Positions 24,924 through 32,004 of a DNA stretch of 64,000 nt are shown here, piece after piece. Each line of letters starts with the position of its first letter. The stretch's first letter is position 1. The position numbers and the translations under genes are program-made. Origin of the DNA: Halostella limicola (lineage in GTDB: Archaea; Halobacteriota; Halobacteria; Halobacteriales; Natronoarchaeaceae). The stretch is taken from contig NZ_RCDI01000002.1 in NCBI RefSeq assembly GCF_003675875.1, positions 60,786-124,785 on the forward strand, given 5' to 3'. A model generated the notes under the pieces. It ran no database searches, was not told the DNA's origin, and was given only the letters and a program-made list of their open reading frames with translations.

Positions 24924-26467
24924 TAGTCGTCGAGGTCGAGTCTGGACAGGTCCGCGTTCGCCGGCCCGTCCAGCACCTCGCCCTCGTACGTGAATCGGGA
25001 GCCGTGACACGGGCAGTCCCAGGACTTCTCGCCGTCGTTCCACTCCAGGAGACAGCCCATGTGCGGGCAGACCGCCGACACCTTGTACTCCTTGCCGTCC
25101 GCGTCGCGGTACGTGCCGACGACGCTGCCGCCCTCGCGGGTCACCGTCGCGTCCCCCGGCGAGAGCGTGACGACGCTAGTCAGCGGCTTGGTCGCCCAGT
25201 CGCCGACGAACTCCCTCGCGACCTCGGCGTTCTCCTTGAGCATCTCCGCCCCGGTCGACCGCAGTTCGACGCGGGTAGGGGAGTAGACGTCCGCCCACGG
25301 GTTCGGCTCGCCGGCGATCAGGTCGGAGAGGATCATCCCGGCGACCGTGCCGCCGGTCATCCCCCACCCGCCGAAGCCCGTCGCGACGTACACGTCGTCG
25401 GTCGACGGGCCGAGCCGTCCGACGAAGGGGATCCGATCCGCGGTCCGGTAGTCCTGCGTCGACCACCGGTACTCGATCGACGCGACGTCGAACCGCTCGC
25501 GCGCCTCCTCGGCCAGCTTCCGGTAGCGCTTCGCCGTGCTACCGCCCTGCCCTGTCTTGTGGTTTTGCCCGCCGATGAACACGAACTCGCCGCCGTCGCC
25601 CGGTTGCGTGCGCACGGAGAAGTACGGCTCCTCGTCGCGGTAGTGCATCCCGTCCGGCGGCGTCTCGTTCAGGCGCGCGGCGAGCACGTACGACCGCTTG
25701 GGGTACTCCCGCGCGAAGTAGAACCCGTGATCGAACACCGGGAAGTGCGTCGCGACGACGACCGAGTCGGCGTACACCGTGCCGCGCTCCGTCTCGACGC
25801 GACAGGGGTCGCCGCTCTCGACGTCGGTGACGCGCGTCTCCTCGTAGACGCCGCTCCCGTCGACCGGGATGGCCTCGACGAGGTCGAGCAGGTACTTCCG
25901 CGGGTGGAACTGCGCCTGGTCGTCGAAGCGGACCGCGCACTCGACGTCGTAGGGGAGCGGCGTCTCCTCGACGAACGCGGCGTCGATGCCGGCCTGCCTC
26001 GCCGCGGAGACCTCCTCCCGCACCGCCCGACGGTTCTCCCGCGACGTGACGTACGTGTACGCGGACTGTCGCCGGAAGTCGCAGTCGATACCGCGATCCT
26101 CGATGCGGTCCGCGATGTCCTCGATCGCCGCCTCGTTCGCCGCGGCGTAGGCGCGGGCCGTCTCGACGTCGAAGGCAGACCGGACGTGGTCGTAGATCAG
26201 GCCGTGCTGGGACGTGACCTTGGCCGTGGTGTGGCCCGTGACCGCCTCCAGCACGCGGTCGGCTTCGAGGACGGCGACGTCCAGTCCCGCTTCCTGTAAG
26301 TGCGTCGCCGTGGTGATCCCGGCGATGCCGCCGCCGACGACCGCGGCGTCGACCCGGAGGTCGCCCGAAAGCGGATCGAAGTCGGTCTCCGGCGTCGTGT
26401 CGAGCCACAGCGACCGCGGTTCTCCGGGTAGCGATTCGTGCTCGTCCGCGTTGTCTGTCGTTCCCAT
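24923..26467 (-). CDS. FAD-dependent oxidoreductase with C-terminal Rieske [2Fe-2S] domain
   Basis: 514 residues. The N-terminal DAO-type FAD domain has AAVVGGGIAGITTATHL near residue 37 and a TGHTTAKVTSQHG segment. A second FAD contact, VYVATGFGGWGMTGG, lies near residue 365. The last 90 residues carry the Rieske pair CPHMGC and CPCHGSRF with the cluster-ligating Cys and His residues. The architecture matches the gamma-glutamylputrescine-oxidase-like/Rieske family common in haloarchaea. The substrate is unknown, probably an amine or amino acid. The 3' end abuts a strong inverted repeat. Confidence 0.9.
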   Translation of the reverse strand: MGTTDNADEHESLPGEPRSLWLDTTPETDFDPLSGDLRVDAAVVGGGIAGITTATHLQEAGLDVAVLEADRVLEAVTGHTTAKVTSQHGLIYDHVRSAFDVETARAYAAANEAAIEDIADRIEDRGIDCDFRRQSAYTYVTSRENRRAVREEVSAARQAGIDAAFVEETPLPYDVECAVRFDDQAQFHPRKYLLDLVEAIPVDGSGVYEETRVTDVESGDPCRVETERGTVYADSVVVATHFPVFDHGFYFAREYPKRSYVLAARLNETPPDGMHYRDEEPYFSVRTQPGDGGEFVFIGGQNHKTGQGGSTAKRYRKLAEEARERFDVASIEYRWSTQDYRTADRIPFVGRLGPSTDDVYVATGFGGWGMTGGTVAGMILSDLIAGEPNPWADVYSPTRVELRSTGAEMLKENAEVAREFVGDWATKPLTSVVTLSPGDATVTREGGSVVGTYRDADGKEYKVSAVCPHMGCLLEWNDGEKSWDCPCHGSRFTYEGEVLDGPANADLSRLDLDD

Positions 26468-26534
26468 GGCAAGCCCCGAGGCGGTCCCGACCGCCGTCCG
26501 GACTAGTCCACGGGAGCGCGGATAAGGGTCGGTC

Positions 26535-27791
26535 TCAGAAGTCCGACAGCGTCGCCTGCAGACCGGCGACCATCTCGGACTTGCGGCGCAGCGCGCCCAG
26601 GGAGACGGGCAGCTGCGACGCGACGGCCGACACAGCGCCGTGGAAGGTCTCGGCCTCGCCGAACTCGCCGTAGAAGGCGTTGCGGACGCTCTCGCGGATC
26701 TGCCAGACGCCGACGGGCGCCCAGTAGTCGTCGGACACCTCCCGGAGGACGAGACACTTCGCCTGCCGACCGATCGACTCCAGGTGTTCGAGAACGCCGA
26801 GCCGCGAGGCGTAGTACGCGCCGGCCGTCTCGTCGACGTAGCCGGTGCGGCCCTCGAACCCCTCCGAGGCGCTGGCCATCCACACGTCGCCCTCCGGGTC
26901 GGGGTTCCAGATGCTGCCCGGCGCCTTCATCTCGACGAGTTCGAACTCCCACTGCCCGGGCGCGAGGACGACCCAGTAGCGGTTGCCCATGTACTCGTTC
27001 TCCCAGACCTGCGGCTTGTCGATGCTCGGCGCGTCGCGGATCCGCCCGCGCAGGTACTGGCCGACGGTGTCGTCGACGGCGGTGATCGACCACCGCGTCG
27101 GGACGAGCCGCCGGTTCTCGCCGCGGCCGAGCGCACCGGCCGAGAGGATCTTATTGATCTCGTAGACGTCGAAGCCGCGGCGGTAGAGGTAGGTCATCGC
27201 CCCCTGGGCTTGCCAGTCGTCGTCCTCCAGCGTCTTCTCGACGGGTCGGGGGACGTGGGGGTTCTCCGCGAGGTCGACGGACTCCGCGCTGGCGTTCGGC
27301 CCCGTCGGCGTCGCCACGCCTTCGCCGAGGTCGAAGTCGATCTCGGGGCGGTCGTCGAGGCCGATCTCCACGTCGACCGGGCGGTCGGCGATGGCGACCT
27401 CGCGCTGGGTGCCGACGAAGCCGTCCCACACGTCCTCGACGTCGACCTTCGAGCGCCGGCGGGAGTTGAGGAGGTTAGTGCGACGCTGGAACACGTCGTC
27501 GATGCCGTAGCGGTCCTGATACCACGCGGCGTCGGTGACGAACTCGTCGGCGTCGGTCTCGTGATCGACGGGCGAGAGCAGGCCGGTCGAGACGCTGGGG
27601 TAGTTCGAGCGGCCGACGAAGATGGAGGGTGCGGTGCTCCCGAACAGCGCGTCGCCCTGCACCGTTTCCTCGAACTGGCTCTCGAAGTCCTCCAGGTAGT
27701 CGGTGATCTCGTAGGACTTCTCCTCCGCCAGCCGGCGCTTACGGACGCCCTCGTCCGGTTCCAGGTCCTCGATGAAGTCGTCGAGCCGCAT
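26535..27791 (-). CDS. nreA: DNA repair protein NreA
   Basis: 418 residues, recognised by the N-terminal FGSTAPSIFVGRSNYPSV, the central ALGRGENRRLVPTRWSIT and YYASRLGVLEHL. NreA is an archaeal protein important for tolerance of mitomycin C damage and is reported to bind PCNA. The C-terminus ends LQATLSDF, which fits a PCNA-interacting peptide (Q-x-x-L-x-x-F) lacking the second aromatic. Many archaeal NreA proteins begin with a Cys4 zinc ribbon; here the N-terminus is acidic and Cys-free, as I expect for the haloarchaeal type. Confidence 0.88.
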   Translation of the reverse strand: MRLDDFIEDLEPDEGVRKRRLAEEKSYEITDYLEDFESQFEETVQGDALFGSTAPSIFVGRSNYPSVSTGLLSPVDHETDADEFVTDAAWYQDRYGIDDVFQRRTNLLNSRRRSKVDVEDVWDGFVGTQREVAIADRPVDVEIGLDDRPEIDFDLGEGVATPTGPNASAESVDLAENPHVPRPVEKTLEDDDWQAQGAMTYLYRRGFDVYEINKILSAGALGRGENRRLVPTRWSITAVDDTVGQYLRGRIRDAPSIDKPQVWENEYMGNRYWVVLAPGQWEFELVEMKAPGSIWNPDPEGDVWMASASEGFEGRTGYVDETAGAYYASRLGVLEHLESIGRQAKCLVLREVSDDYWAPVGVWQIRESVRNAFYGEFGEAETFHGAVSAVASQLPVSLGALRRKSEMVAGLQATLSDF

Positions 27792-28060
27792 TCACCGGTG
27801 GTAGGGGACTGGCCACCATGAATCTTCGTTTGGCGAGCAGGCGACACGGTGGACCGGGAGGCGGCGTCGCGGCGGAGGTGACGTTCTCGGCGTCGCGGCG
27901 GCTCCCCGCATCGTACTGGCGCGTGCGAGGCGGCCGTGTCGCGCGACCGCGTACCGCCCCGCCGCGATGGTCAGGTCACGGCGGGCGTGGCCGCGGCTTC
28001 CGATATAAACGTCCGGTCCACCGTCGCCCCGCCGACGGCGCGACGACGCGGTCGCTCGGG
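27792..28060. other. Gap between nreA start and tfb end, no supported gene
   Basis: The 303 bases between nreA and tfb hold the tfb terminator at one end (28061-28080). Near 28001-28013 an AT-rich CGATATAAACG is the only TATA-like element. Read on the minus strand (GTTTATATCG) it could drive nreA with a leader of nearly 190 nt or a small RNA. An open frame starting at 27818 on the plus strand is Arg/Gly-rich with no recognisable protein character, and I do not accept it. Confidence 0.4.
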
Positions 28061-28080
28061 GCCGAAAAAGCCGAAAAAGG
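28061..28080 (-). terminator. T-rich terminator after tfb
   Basis: On the minus strand two runs of five T (CCTTTTTCGGCTTTTTCGGC) occur 15-34 bases after the tfb stop. Oligo-T tracts are the usual archaeal termination signal. Confidence 0.6.
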
Positions 28081-28094
28081 GAGCGTTCGCCGCG

Positions 28095-29057
28095 TTAGCT
28101 GTGGATTCCCATCGCCTCGATCTGCTCCTGATACCGGTTGCGGATGGTGACCTCGGTCACCTGCGCGACGTCCGCGACCTCGCGCTGGGTCTTCTTCTCG
28201 TTACAGAGCAGCGACGCGGCGTAGATGGCGGCGGCGGCGTATCCCGTCGGGGACTTGCCCGAGAGGAGTCCTTCTTCGGCGGTCGTCTCGATGATCTCGT
28301 TCGCTTTCGTCTGGACTTCTTCGCTGAGTTCGAGTTCGGAACAGAAACGAGGAACGTACTTCTTCGGGTCGACGGGTTTCATCTCCAGACCGAGTTCCTG
28401 GGAGATGTAGCGATACGTACGACCGATCTCCTTCCGTTCGACGCGGGACACCTCGGAGATCTCTTCGAGGCTTCGGGGGATGCCCTCCTTCCGGCACGCC
28501 GCGTAGAGGGCGCTCGTCGCGACGCCCTCGATGGAGCGGCCGCGGATGAGGTCCTCCTTGAGCGCGCGCCGGTAGATGACGCTTGCGACCTCCCGAACGG
28601 AGCGCGGCACACCGAGTGCGCTCGCCATGCGGTCGATCTCGCTCAGTGCGAACTGCAGGTTGCGTTCGCCGGCGTCCTTGGTCCGGATGCGTTCCTGCCA
28701 CTTTCGCAGTCGGTGCATCTGACTGCGCTTCTTCGACGAGATGGAACGCCCGTACGCGTCCTTGTCTTTCCAGTCGATCGTCGTCGTCAGTCCCTTGTCG
28801 TGCATCGTCTGCGTCGTGGGCGCGCCGACGCGGGACTTCTCCTGACGCTCCTGGTGGTTGAACGCCCGCCACTCCGGACCAGGATCGATTTTCTCTTCCT
28901 CGACGACGAGGCCGCAGTCCTCGCAGACGAGCTCTCCCCTATCAGAGCTTTTGACGAGGTTCTCGGACTCGCATTCGGGGCACTCCCGTACTCCCTCCTG
29001 CTCCTCGGACTCCTCCGTCTCAAGCTCGCGCTCCCGCTGGCGGGTGGACCGTGTCAT
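28095..29057 (-). CDS. tfb: Transcription initiation factor TFB (TFIIB homologue)
   Basis: 320 residues. The N-terminal zinc ribbon has CPEC (26-29) and CEDC (45-48), followed by the B-reader/linker [20 protein letters not shown]. Two cyclin-like repeats follow, the first starting near residue 120 ([17 protein letters not shown]) and the second near 215 ([18 protein letters not shown]). The terminal helix-turn-helix [13 protein letters not shown] contacts the BRE. Haloarchaea carry several TFB paralogues with different promoter preference; I cannot say which this is. The promoter has a strong TATA box. Confidence 0.96.
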   Translation of the reverse strand: MTRSTRQRERELETEESEEQEGVRECPECESENLVKSSDRGELVCEDCGLVVEEEKIDPGPEWRAFNHQERQEKSRVGAPTTQTMHDKGLTTTIDWKDKDAYGRSISSKKRSQMHRLRKWQERIRTKDAGERNLQFALSEIDRMASALGVPRSVREVASVIYRRALKEDLIRGRSIEGVATSALYAACRKEGIPRSLEEISEVSRVERKEIGRTYRYISQELGLEMKPVDPKKYVPRFCSELELSEEVQTKANEIIETTAEEGLLSGKSPTGYAAAAIYAASLLCNEKKTQREVADVAQVTEVTIRNRYQEQIEAMGIHS

Positions 29058-29083
29058 CGCACTTTTATAGTAGTATGACCAAT

Positions 29084-29094
29084 CAACTTAAACC
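29084..29094 (-). promoter_or_regulatory. TATA element of tfb
   Basis: GGTTTAAGTTG on the minus strand, centred about 32 bases before the ATG. This predicts a transcript with a leader of fewer than 10 nt. A second AT-rich patch (29061-29076) lies over the start site. Confidence 0.6.
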
Positions 29095-29230
29095 CTCGGT
29101 GAACATCGTATCGGATCCGAGAGGTCAGAAATCGGTCGGGTCCGGACGATGGGCCGCGACGGGATCCGCATGCCGTCGGCGACCGGGCAGACCGGAATCG
29201 TTAACTTCGGGATCGCTTCACCTACGGGCA

Positions 29231-29824
29231 ATGCCGGTCATCGAGTGCGACGTCGCGGACGCCCGGGAGAAACTGGAAGCGGCGGGTGCGGCCGTCGAGG
29301 ACGGGAACACGGACCACGAGCGCTGGCGCGCGGAGCGCGGCGGCGCGACCGCCGTGGCGTACGACGGGAAGGTCGTCATCCAGGGCTCGGACCCGCAGGA
29401 CATCGAGACCGTCCTGCGGGAGGAAGGCGGGCGCGCACACGTGTACTCGGACGGCGCGAGTCGGGGGAACCCGGGTCCCGCGGCCATCGGCTGGGTCATC
29501 GTCACGAGCGACGGCATCGTCGCGGAGGGGAACGATCGCATCGGCGAGACGACGAACAACCGCGCGGAGTACGAGGGGCTGATCCGCGCGCTCGAGGCGG
29601 CTCGGGACTACGGGTTCGACGTGGTCGACGTGCGCATCGACTCGCAACTCGCCGTCAAGCAGGTTCGCGGCGAGTGGGACACGAACGATCCCGACCTCCG
29701 CGAGCGGCGGGTGACCGTCCGGGAACTGCTGGAGTCGTTCGACGACTGGTCGCTCCAGCACGTTCCGCGGGAGGTAAACGAGCGCGCCGATCGACTAGCG
29801 AACGAGGCGCTGGACGATGCCTGA
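29231..29824 (+). CDS. rnhA: Ribonuclease HI with N-terminal extension
   Basis: 197 residues. The RNase H fold begins near residue 70 with VYSDGASRGNPGP. The catalytic carboxylates are Asp74, Glu113 (NNRAEYEGL), Asp137 (RIDSQLAV) and Asp187 (NERADRLANEA). Residues 1-66 form an extra domain with RWRAERGGATAVAYDGKVVIQG, resembling the substrate-binding N-terminal domain of RNase HIII. It removes RNA from RNA-DNA hybrids. The basic protrusion of E. coli RNase HI is missing, as in other archaeal types. It overlaps the next gene by 8 bases. Confidence 0.93.
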   Translation: MPVIECDVADAREKLEAAGAAVEDGNTDHERWRAERGGATAVAYDGKVVIQGSDPQDIETVLREEGGRAHVYSDGASRGNPGPAAIGWVIVTSDGIVAEGNDRIGETTNNRAEYEGLIRALEAARDYGFDVVDVRIDSQLAVKQVRGEWDTNDPDLRERRVTVRELLESFDDWSLQHVPREVNERADRLANEALDDA

Positions 29825-30371
29825 ACTCCCCGACGACGTTATCGACGAGGCCGAACGGCTCACCAAGCTCGCGCGCGAGGCTGTCGACGAGGACGAGGCG
29901 GCCGCGTACCGCGCCGACCGCGACGAACGGGTCGCCGAACACGACTTCCGCGCACGCGTCCGCGAGGAGGACGCCCGCGACGTGCTCGTCCTCCACCCCG
30001 ACGAGTGGGTCGAGGACGGGACGATCCTCCCCGACCGGATCGAGGACACCGACCGCGCGGTCGAGATCCCGCTCGGTGGGCCGGGCGACCCCGACGACTG
30101 GGAGACGGTGGAGGAGCACAACGCCGACATCGTCGCGACGGTTCGCGAGGAACACGGCCCGGACCACGCCGCGAACGTCCGCGCGTTCGCCGACTTCATG
30201 GGGAATCACTACGCGCGGCCCCTGGAGTCGGCGACGGGCGAGGAGATCCGAGAGTTCCTGGACGACTACTACCGGCGCAACGCGTGGCCGACCGACGAGC
30301 AGGCTGACGTGGTAGAGCAGTCGCTCCGGCTCGCCTTCGACGCGGCCGAAGAAAGGGTGCCCGGGTACTGA
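29817..30371 (+). CDS. rnhA-operon protein (DUF7108-like)
   Basis: 184 residues, strongly acidic and mostly helical. The middle holds DVLVLHPDEWVEDGTILPDRIEDTDRAVEIPLGG; the end is DYYRRNAWPTDEQADVVEQSL. No catalytic motif, zinc site or membrane segment is seen. Its start overlaps rnhA by 8 bases, so it is translationally coupled. It is conserved beside rnhA in haloarchaea, from which a link to RNA-DNA hybrid processing is inferred but unproven. Confidence 0.75.
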   Translation: MPELPDDVIDEAERLTKLAREAVDEDEAAAYRADRDERVAEHDFRARVREEDARDVLVLHPDEWVEDGTILPDRIEDTDRAVEIPLGGPGDPDDWETVEEHNADIVATVREEHGPDHAANVRAFADFMGNHYARPLESATGEEIREFLDDYYRRNAWPTDEQADVVEQSLRLAFDAAEERVPGY

Positions 30372-30372
30372 G

Positions 30373-30729
30373 TTACTGCTGCTCGACGAGTTCGTCGACG
30401 GTGTCGGCGCGCTCGCCGCCGGTGACGTACTTCGACAGGACCCAGTTGATCTGGTCGAGGACGACGTCGTGCCCGGCGTCGGTCAGCTCGTACTGGTTCG
30501 TGCGCTTGTCGAGTTCGCTCTTCTCGACGAACCCCATCTCGACCAGCTCGTCGAGGTTGGGGTACAGGCGCCCGTGGTTCACTTCCGTCCCGTAGTAGTC
30601 CTCGAGTTCGCGTTTGATCGCGAGTCCGTACCGTGGCTCCTCAGCGAGGATCACGAGGATGTTCTGCTGGAACGCGGTGAGGTCGCGTGCGGTGCCCGAA
30701 TCGCCGGTGATCGTTTGTGCCTCTGACAT
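30373..30729 (-). CDS. PadR-family winged-helix regulator (RosR-like)
   Basis: 118 residues. The winged helix runs from LTAFQQNILVILAEEPRYGLAIKRELEDYYG through VNHGRLYPNLDELVEMGFVEKSE and RTNQYELTDAG (wing). A C-terminal helix would form the dimer. The pattern is close to RosR, the PadR-type oxidative-stress regulator of Halobacterium salinarum, as far as I recall it; the equivalence is inference. No effector site can be read. Its own promoter has a TATA box placed for a leaderless transcript. Confidence 0.85.
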   Translation of the reverse strand: MSEAQTITGDSGTARDLTAFQQNILVILAEEPRYGLAIKRELEDYYGTEVNHGRLYPNLDELVEMGFVEKSELDKRTNQYELTDAGHDVVLDQINWVLSKYVTGGERADTVDELVEQQ

Positions 30730-30750
30730 GGTTCGGCAAATGTCACACAG

Positions 30751-30760
30751 CTATTTAACG
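30751..30760 (-). promoter_or_regulatory. TATA element of the PadR gene
   Basis: CGTTAAATAG on the minus strand is centred 27 bases before the ATG, giving a leaderless start. AT-rich flanks (30761-30775) would suit binding of a regulator, possibly the PadR protein itself. Confidence 0.5.
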
Positions 30761-30932
30761 CTTCTTAACTATTTGCGAGCTTACACTTACGTCCGGGACG
30801 ACGCCCGCGTTGACCGCGCTAACCTCGCCGTAACCGGCGCCGACGAACGCGTGTGACTCGCGTCGCTCTGGCAGTTCGGGGATATCGTCCGGAACCTCCC
30901 CGAACAGTCCATGGAGACGCACGGCGTGAGGT

Positions 30933-30946
30933 CGAAAGTACTTTTT
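30933..30946 (+). promoter_or_regulatory. BRE/TATA-like element of ppa
   Basis: CGAAAGTACTTTTT lies about 33 bases ahead of the ppa ATG. CGAAA fits a purine-rich BRE and the following AT-rich block a TATA box. The leader would be short. Confidence 0.45.
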
Positions 30947-30971
30947 GGTCGCCTGACCGATTCGCGGGTGC

Positions 30972-31505
30972 ATGACGAACCTCTGGGAAGATCTGGAAAC
31001 CGGACCGAATCCGCCGGAAGAGATCTACGCCGTCGTCGAGTGCCTGAAAGGCGAGCGCAACAAGTACGAGTACGACAAGGACGTCCCCGGCGTCGTGCTC
31101 GACCGCGTCCTCCACAGCAACGTCCACTACCCCTCCGACTACGGCTTCATCCCGCAGTCGTACTACGACGACGAGGACCCCTTCGACGTCCTCGTCCTCG
31201 TCGAGGACCAGACGTTCCCCGGTTGCGTCATCGAGGCCCGCCCGGTCGCCCTGATGAAGATGGACGACGACGGCGAGCAAGACGACAAGGTCATCGCCGT
31301 CCCGACCGAGGACCCCCGCTTCGACCACATTCAGGACCTCGACGACATCCCGCAGCAGCAGCTCGACGAGATCGACGAGTTCTTCGCGACCTACAAGAAC
31401 CTCGAAGAGGGCAAGGAAGTCGAGACGCAGGGCTGGGAGGACAAGCAGGCCGCGAAAGACGCCATCGAGCACGCGATGGACCTCTACGAGGAGAACTTCT
31501 CGTAA
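30972..31505 (+). CDS. ppa: Inorganic pyrophosphatase, family I
   Basis: Hydrolyses pyrophosphate and so drives biosynthesis. The 177-residue protein has the signature DDEDPFDVLVL with the metal-binding Asp residues, EYDKDVPGVVLDRVLHSNVHYPSDYGFIP in the substrate pocket, and MDDDGEQDDKVIAVP. Length fits archaeal/bacterial hexameric enzymes. The surface is strongly acidic (DDDEDD runs), typical of a halophile. Monocistronic, preceded by its own promoter. Confidence 0.96.
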   Translation: MTNLWEDLETGPNPPEEIYAVVECLKGERNKYEYDKDVPGVVLDRVLHSNVHYPSDYGFIPQSYYDDEDPFDVLVLVEDQTFPGCVIEARPVALMKMDDDGEQDDKVIAVPTEDPRFDHIQDLDDIPQQQLDEIDEFFATYKNLEEGKEVETQGWEDKQAAKDAIEHAMDLYEENFS

Positions 31506-31520
31506 TCCGCCCGGCGGCTT

Positions 31521-31733
31521 CTACTTTTCGGACGTGTCGACGCCGACGATCTCGTTCACGAGACACCGGCGCGCGAGCGCGGACGCGACAAGTCCCCCGC
31601 CGAACAGCCCGGTCAGGGCGCCGACCAGCGGCCACTCGACCGCCAGCGCGACGACCGTCCCGATAAACACCAGCACGGACCCGAACCCCAGCCGCGCGAG
31701 CCGGTCCGTTCCGCCCACGTTCCGTTCGAGCAT
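31521..31733 (-). CDS. Small two-helix membrane protein (DUF2892/YgaP-like)
   Basis: 70 residues. MLERNVGGTDRLARLGFGSV is the usual opening of DUF2892 proteins, followed by two hydrophobic segments (about 17-35 and 38-55) and ARRCLVNEIVGVDT. In YgaP this segment anchors a rhodanese; here there is no rhodanese domain. I chose the start at 31733, since an upstream ATG in the same frame adds nine unrelated residues. A TATA-like GTATTTTGTC lies about 30 bases upstream. Confidence 0.82.
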   Translation of the reverse strand: MLERNVGGTDRLARLGFGSVLVFIGTVVALAVEWPLVGALTGLFGGGLVASALARRCLVNEIVGVDTSEK

Positions 31734-31796
31734 GGCCGGCCATTCGAACGGCCGCGACAAAATACGTTCGAGTTATCCCCCGCCGACCGGCCATGT

Positions 31797-31806
31797 ATTA
31801 TAATTA
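31797..31806. promoter_or_regulatory. AT-rich element between two small divergent genes
   Basis: TTATAATTAT, a near-symmetric TATA-like block, is the most AT-rich spot of this 110-base gap. It lies about 45 bases ahead of the 46-residue gene on the plus strand and could serve that gene. Confidence 0.4.
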
Positions 31807-31847
31807 TGAGTAATCTTTTGAGTGTGGGTGCGCAAGCATAGCACACG

Positions 31848-31988
31848 ATGGTTACCAGTAACGCCGACGTCTCCGACGCGACCGAGCGGAACGCCGGCAT
31901 CGACCACACGACCGTCGTCCCCGAGAACTTCGACCCCGAGGAGACGACGTGTCCGCGGTGCGGCCAGACGCTCGCGGACCACGACTGA
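31848..31988 (+). CDS. 46-residue protein with C-terminal CPRC
   Basis: ATG at 31848, TGA at 31986-31988. The acidic N-terminal part has no feature and the end is TTCPRCGQTLADHD. A single CxxC plus the His near the C-terminus could bind zinc as a dimer or half site. The gene has its own AT-rich promoter region and ends 16 bases before the convergent histidine kinase stop. Small CPxCG proteins are abundant in haloarchaea. I do not recognise a characterised homologue. Confidence 0.6.
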   Translation: MVTSNADVSDATERNAGIDHTTVVPENFDPEETTCPRCGQTLADHD

Positions 31989-32004
31989 GTCGGTCGCTCA
32001 CCGG

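Noticed and set aside
27818..28150. Open frame in the nreA-tfb gap
   Set aside because: It runs into tfb in antisense and codes for an Arg/Gly-rich sequence without recognisable protein features.
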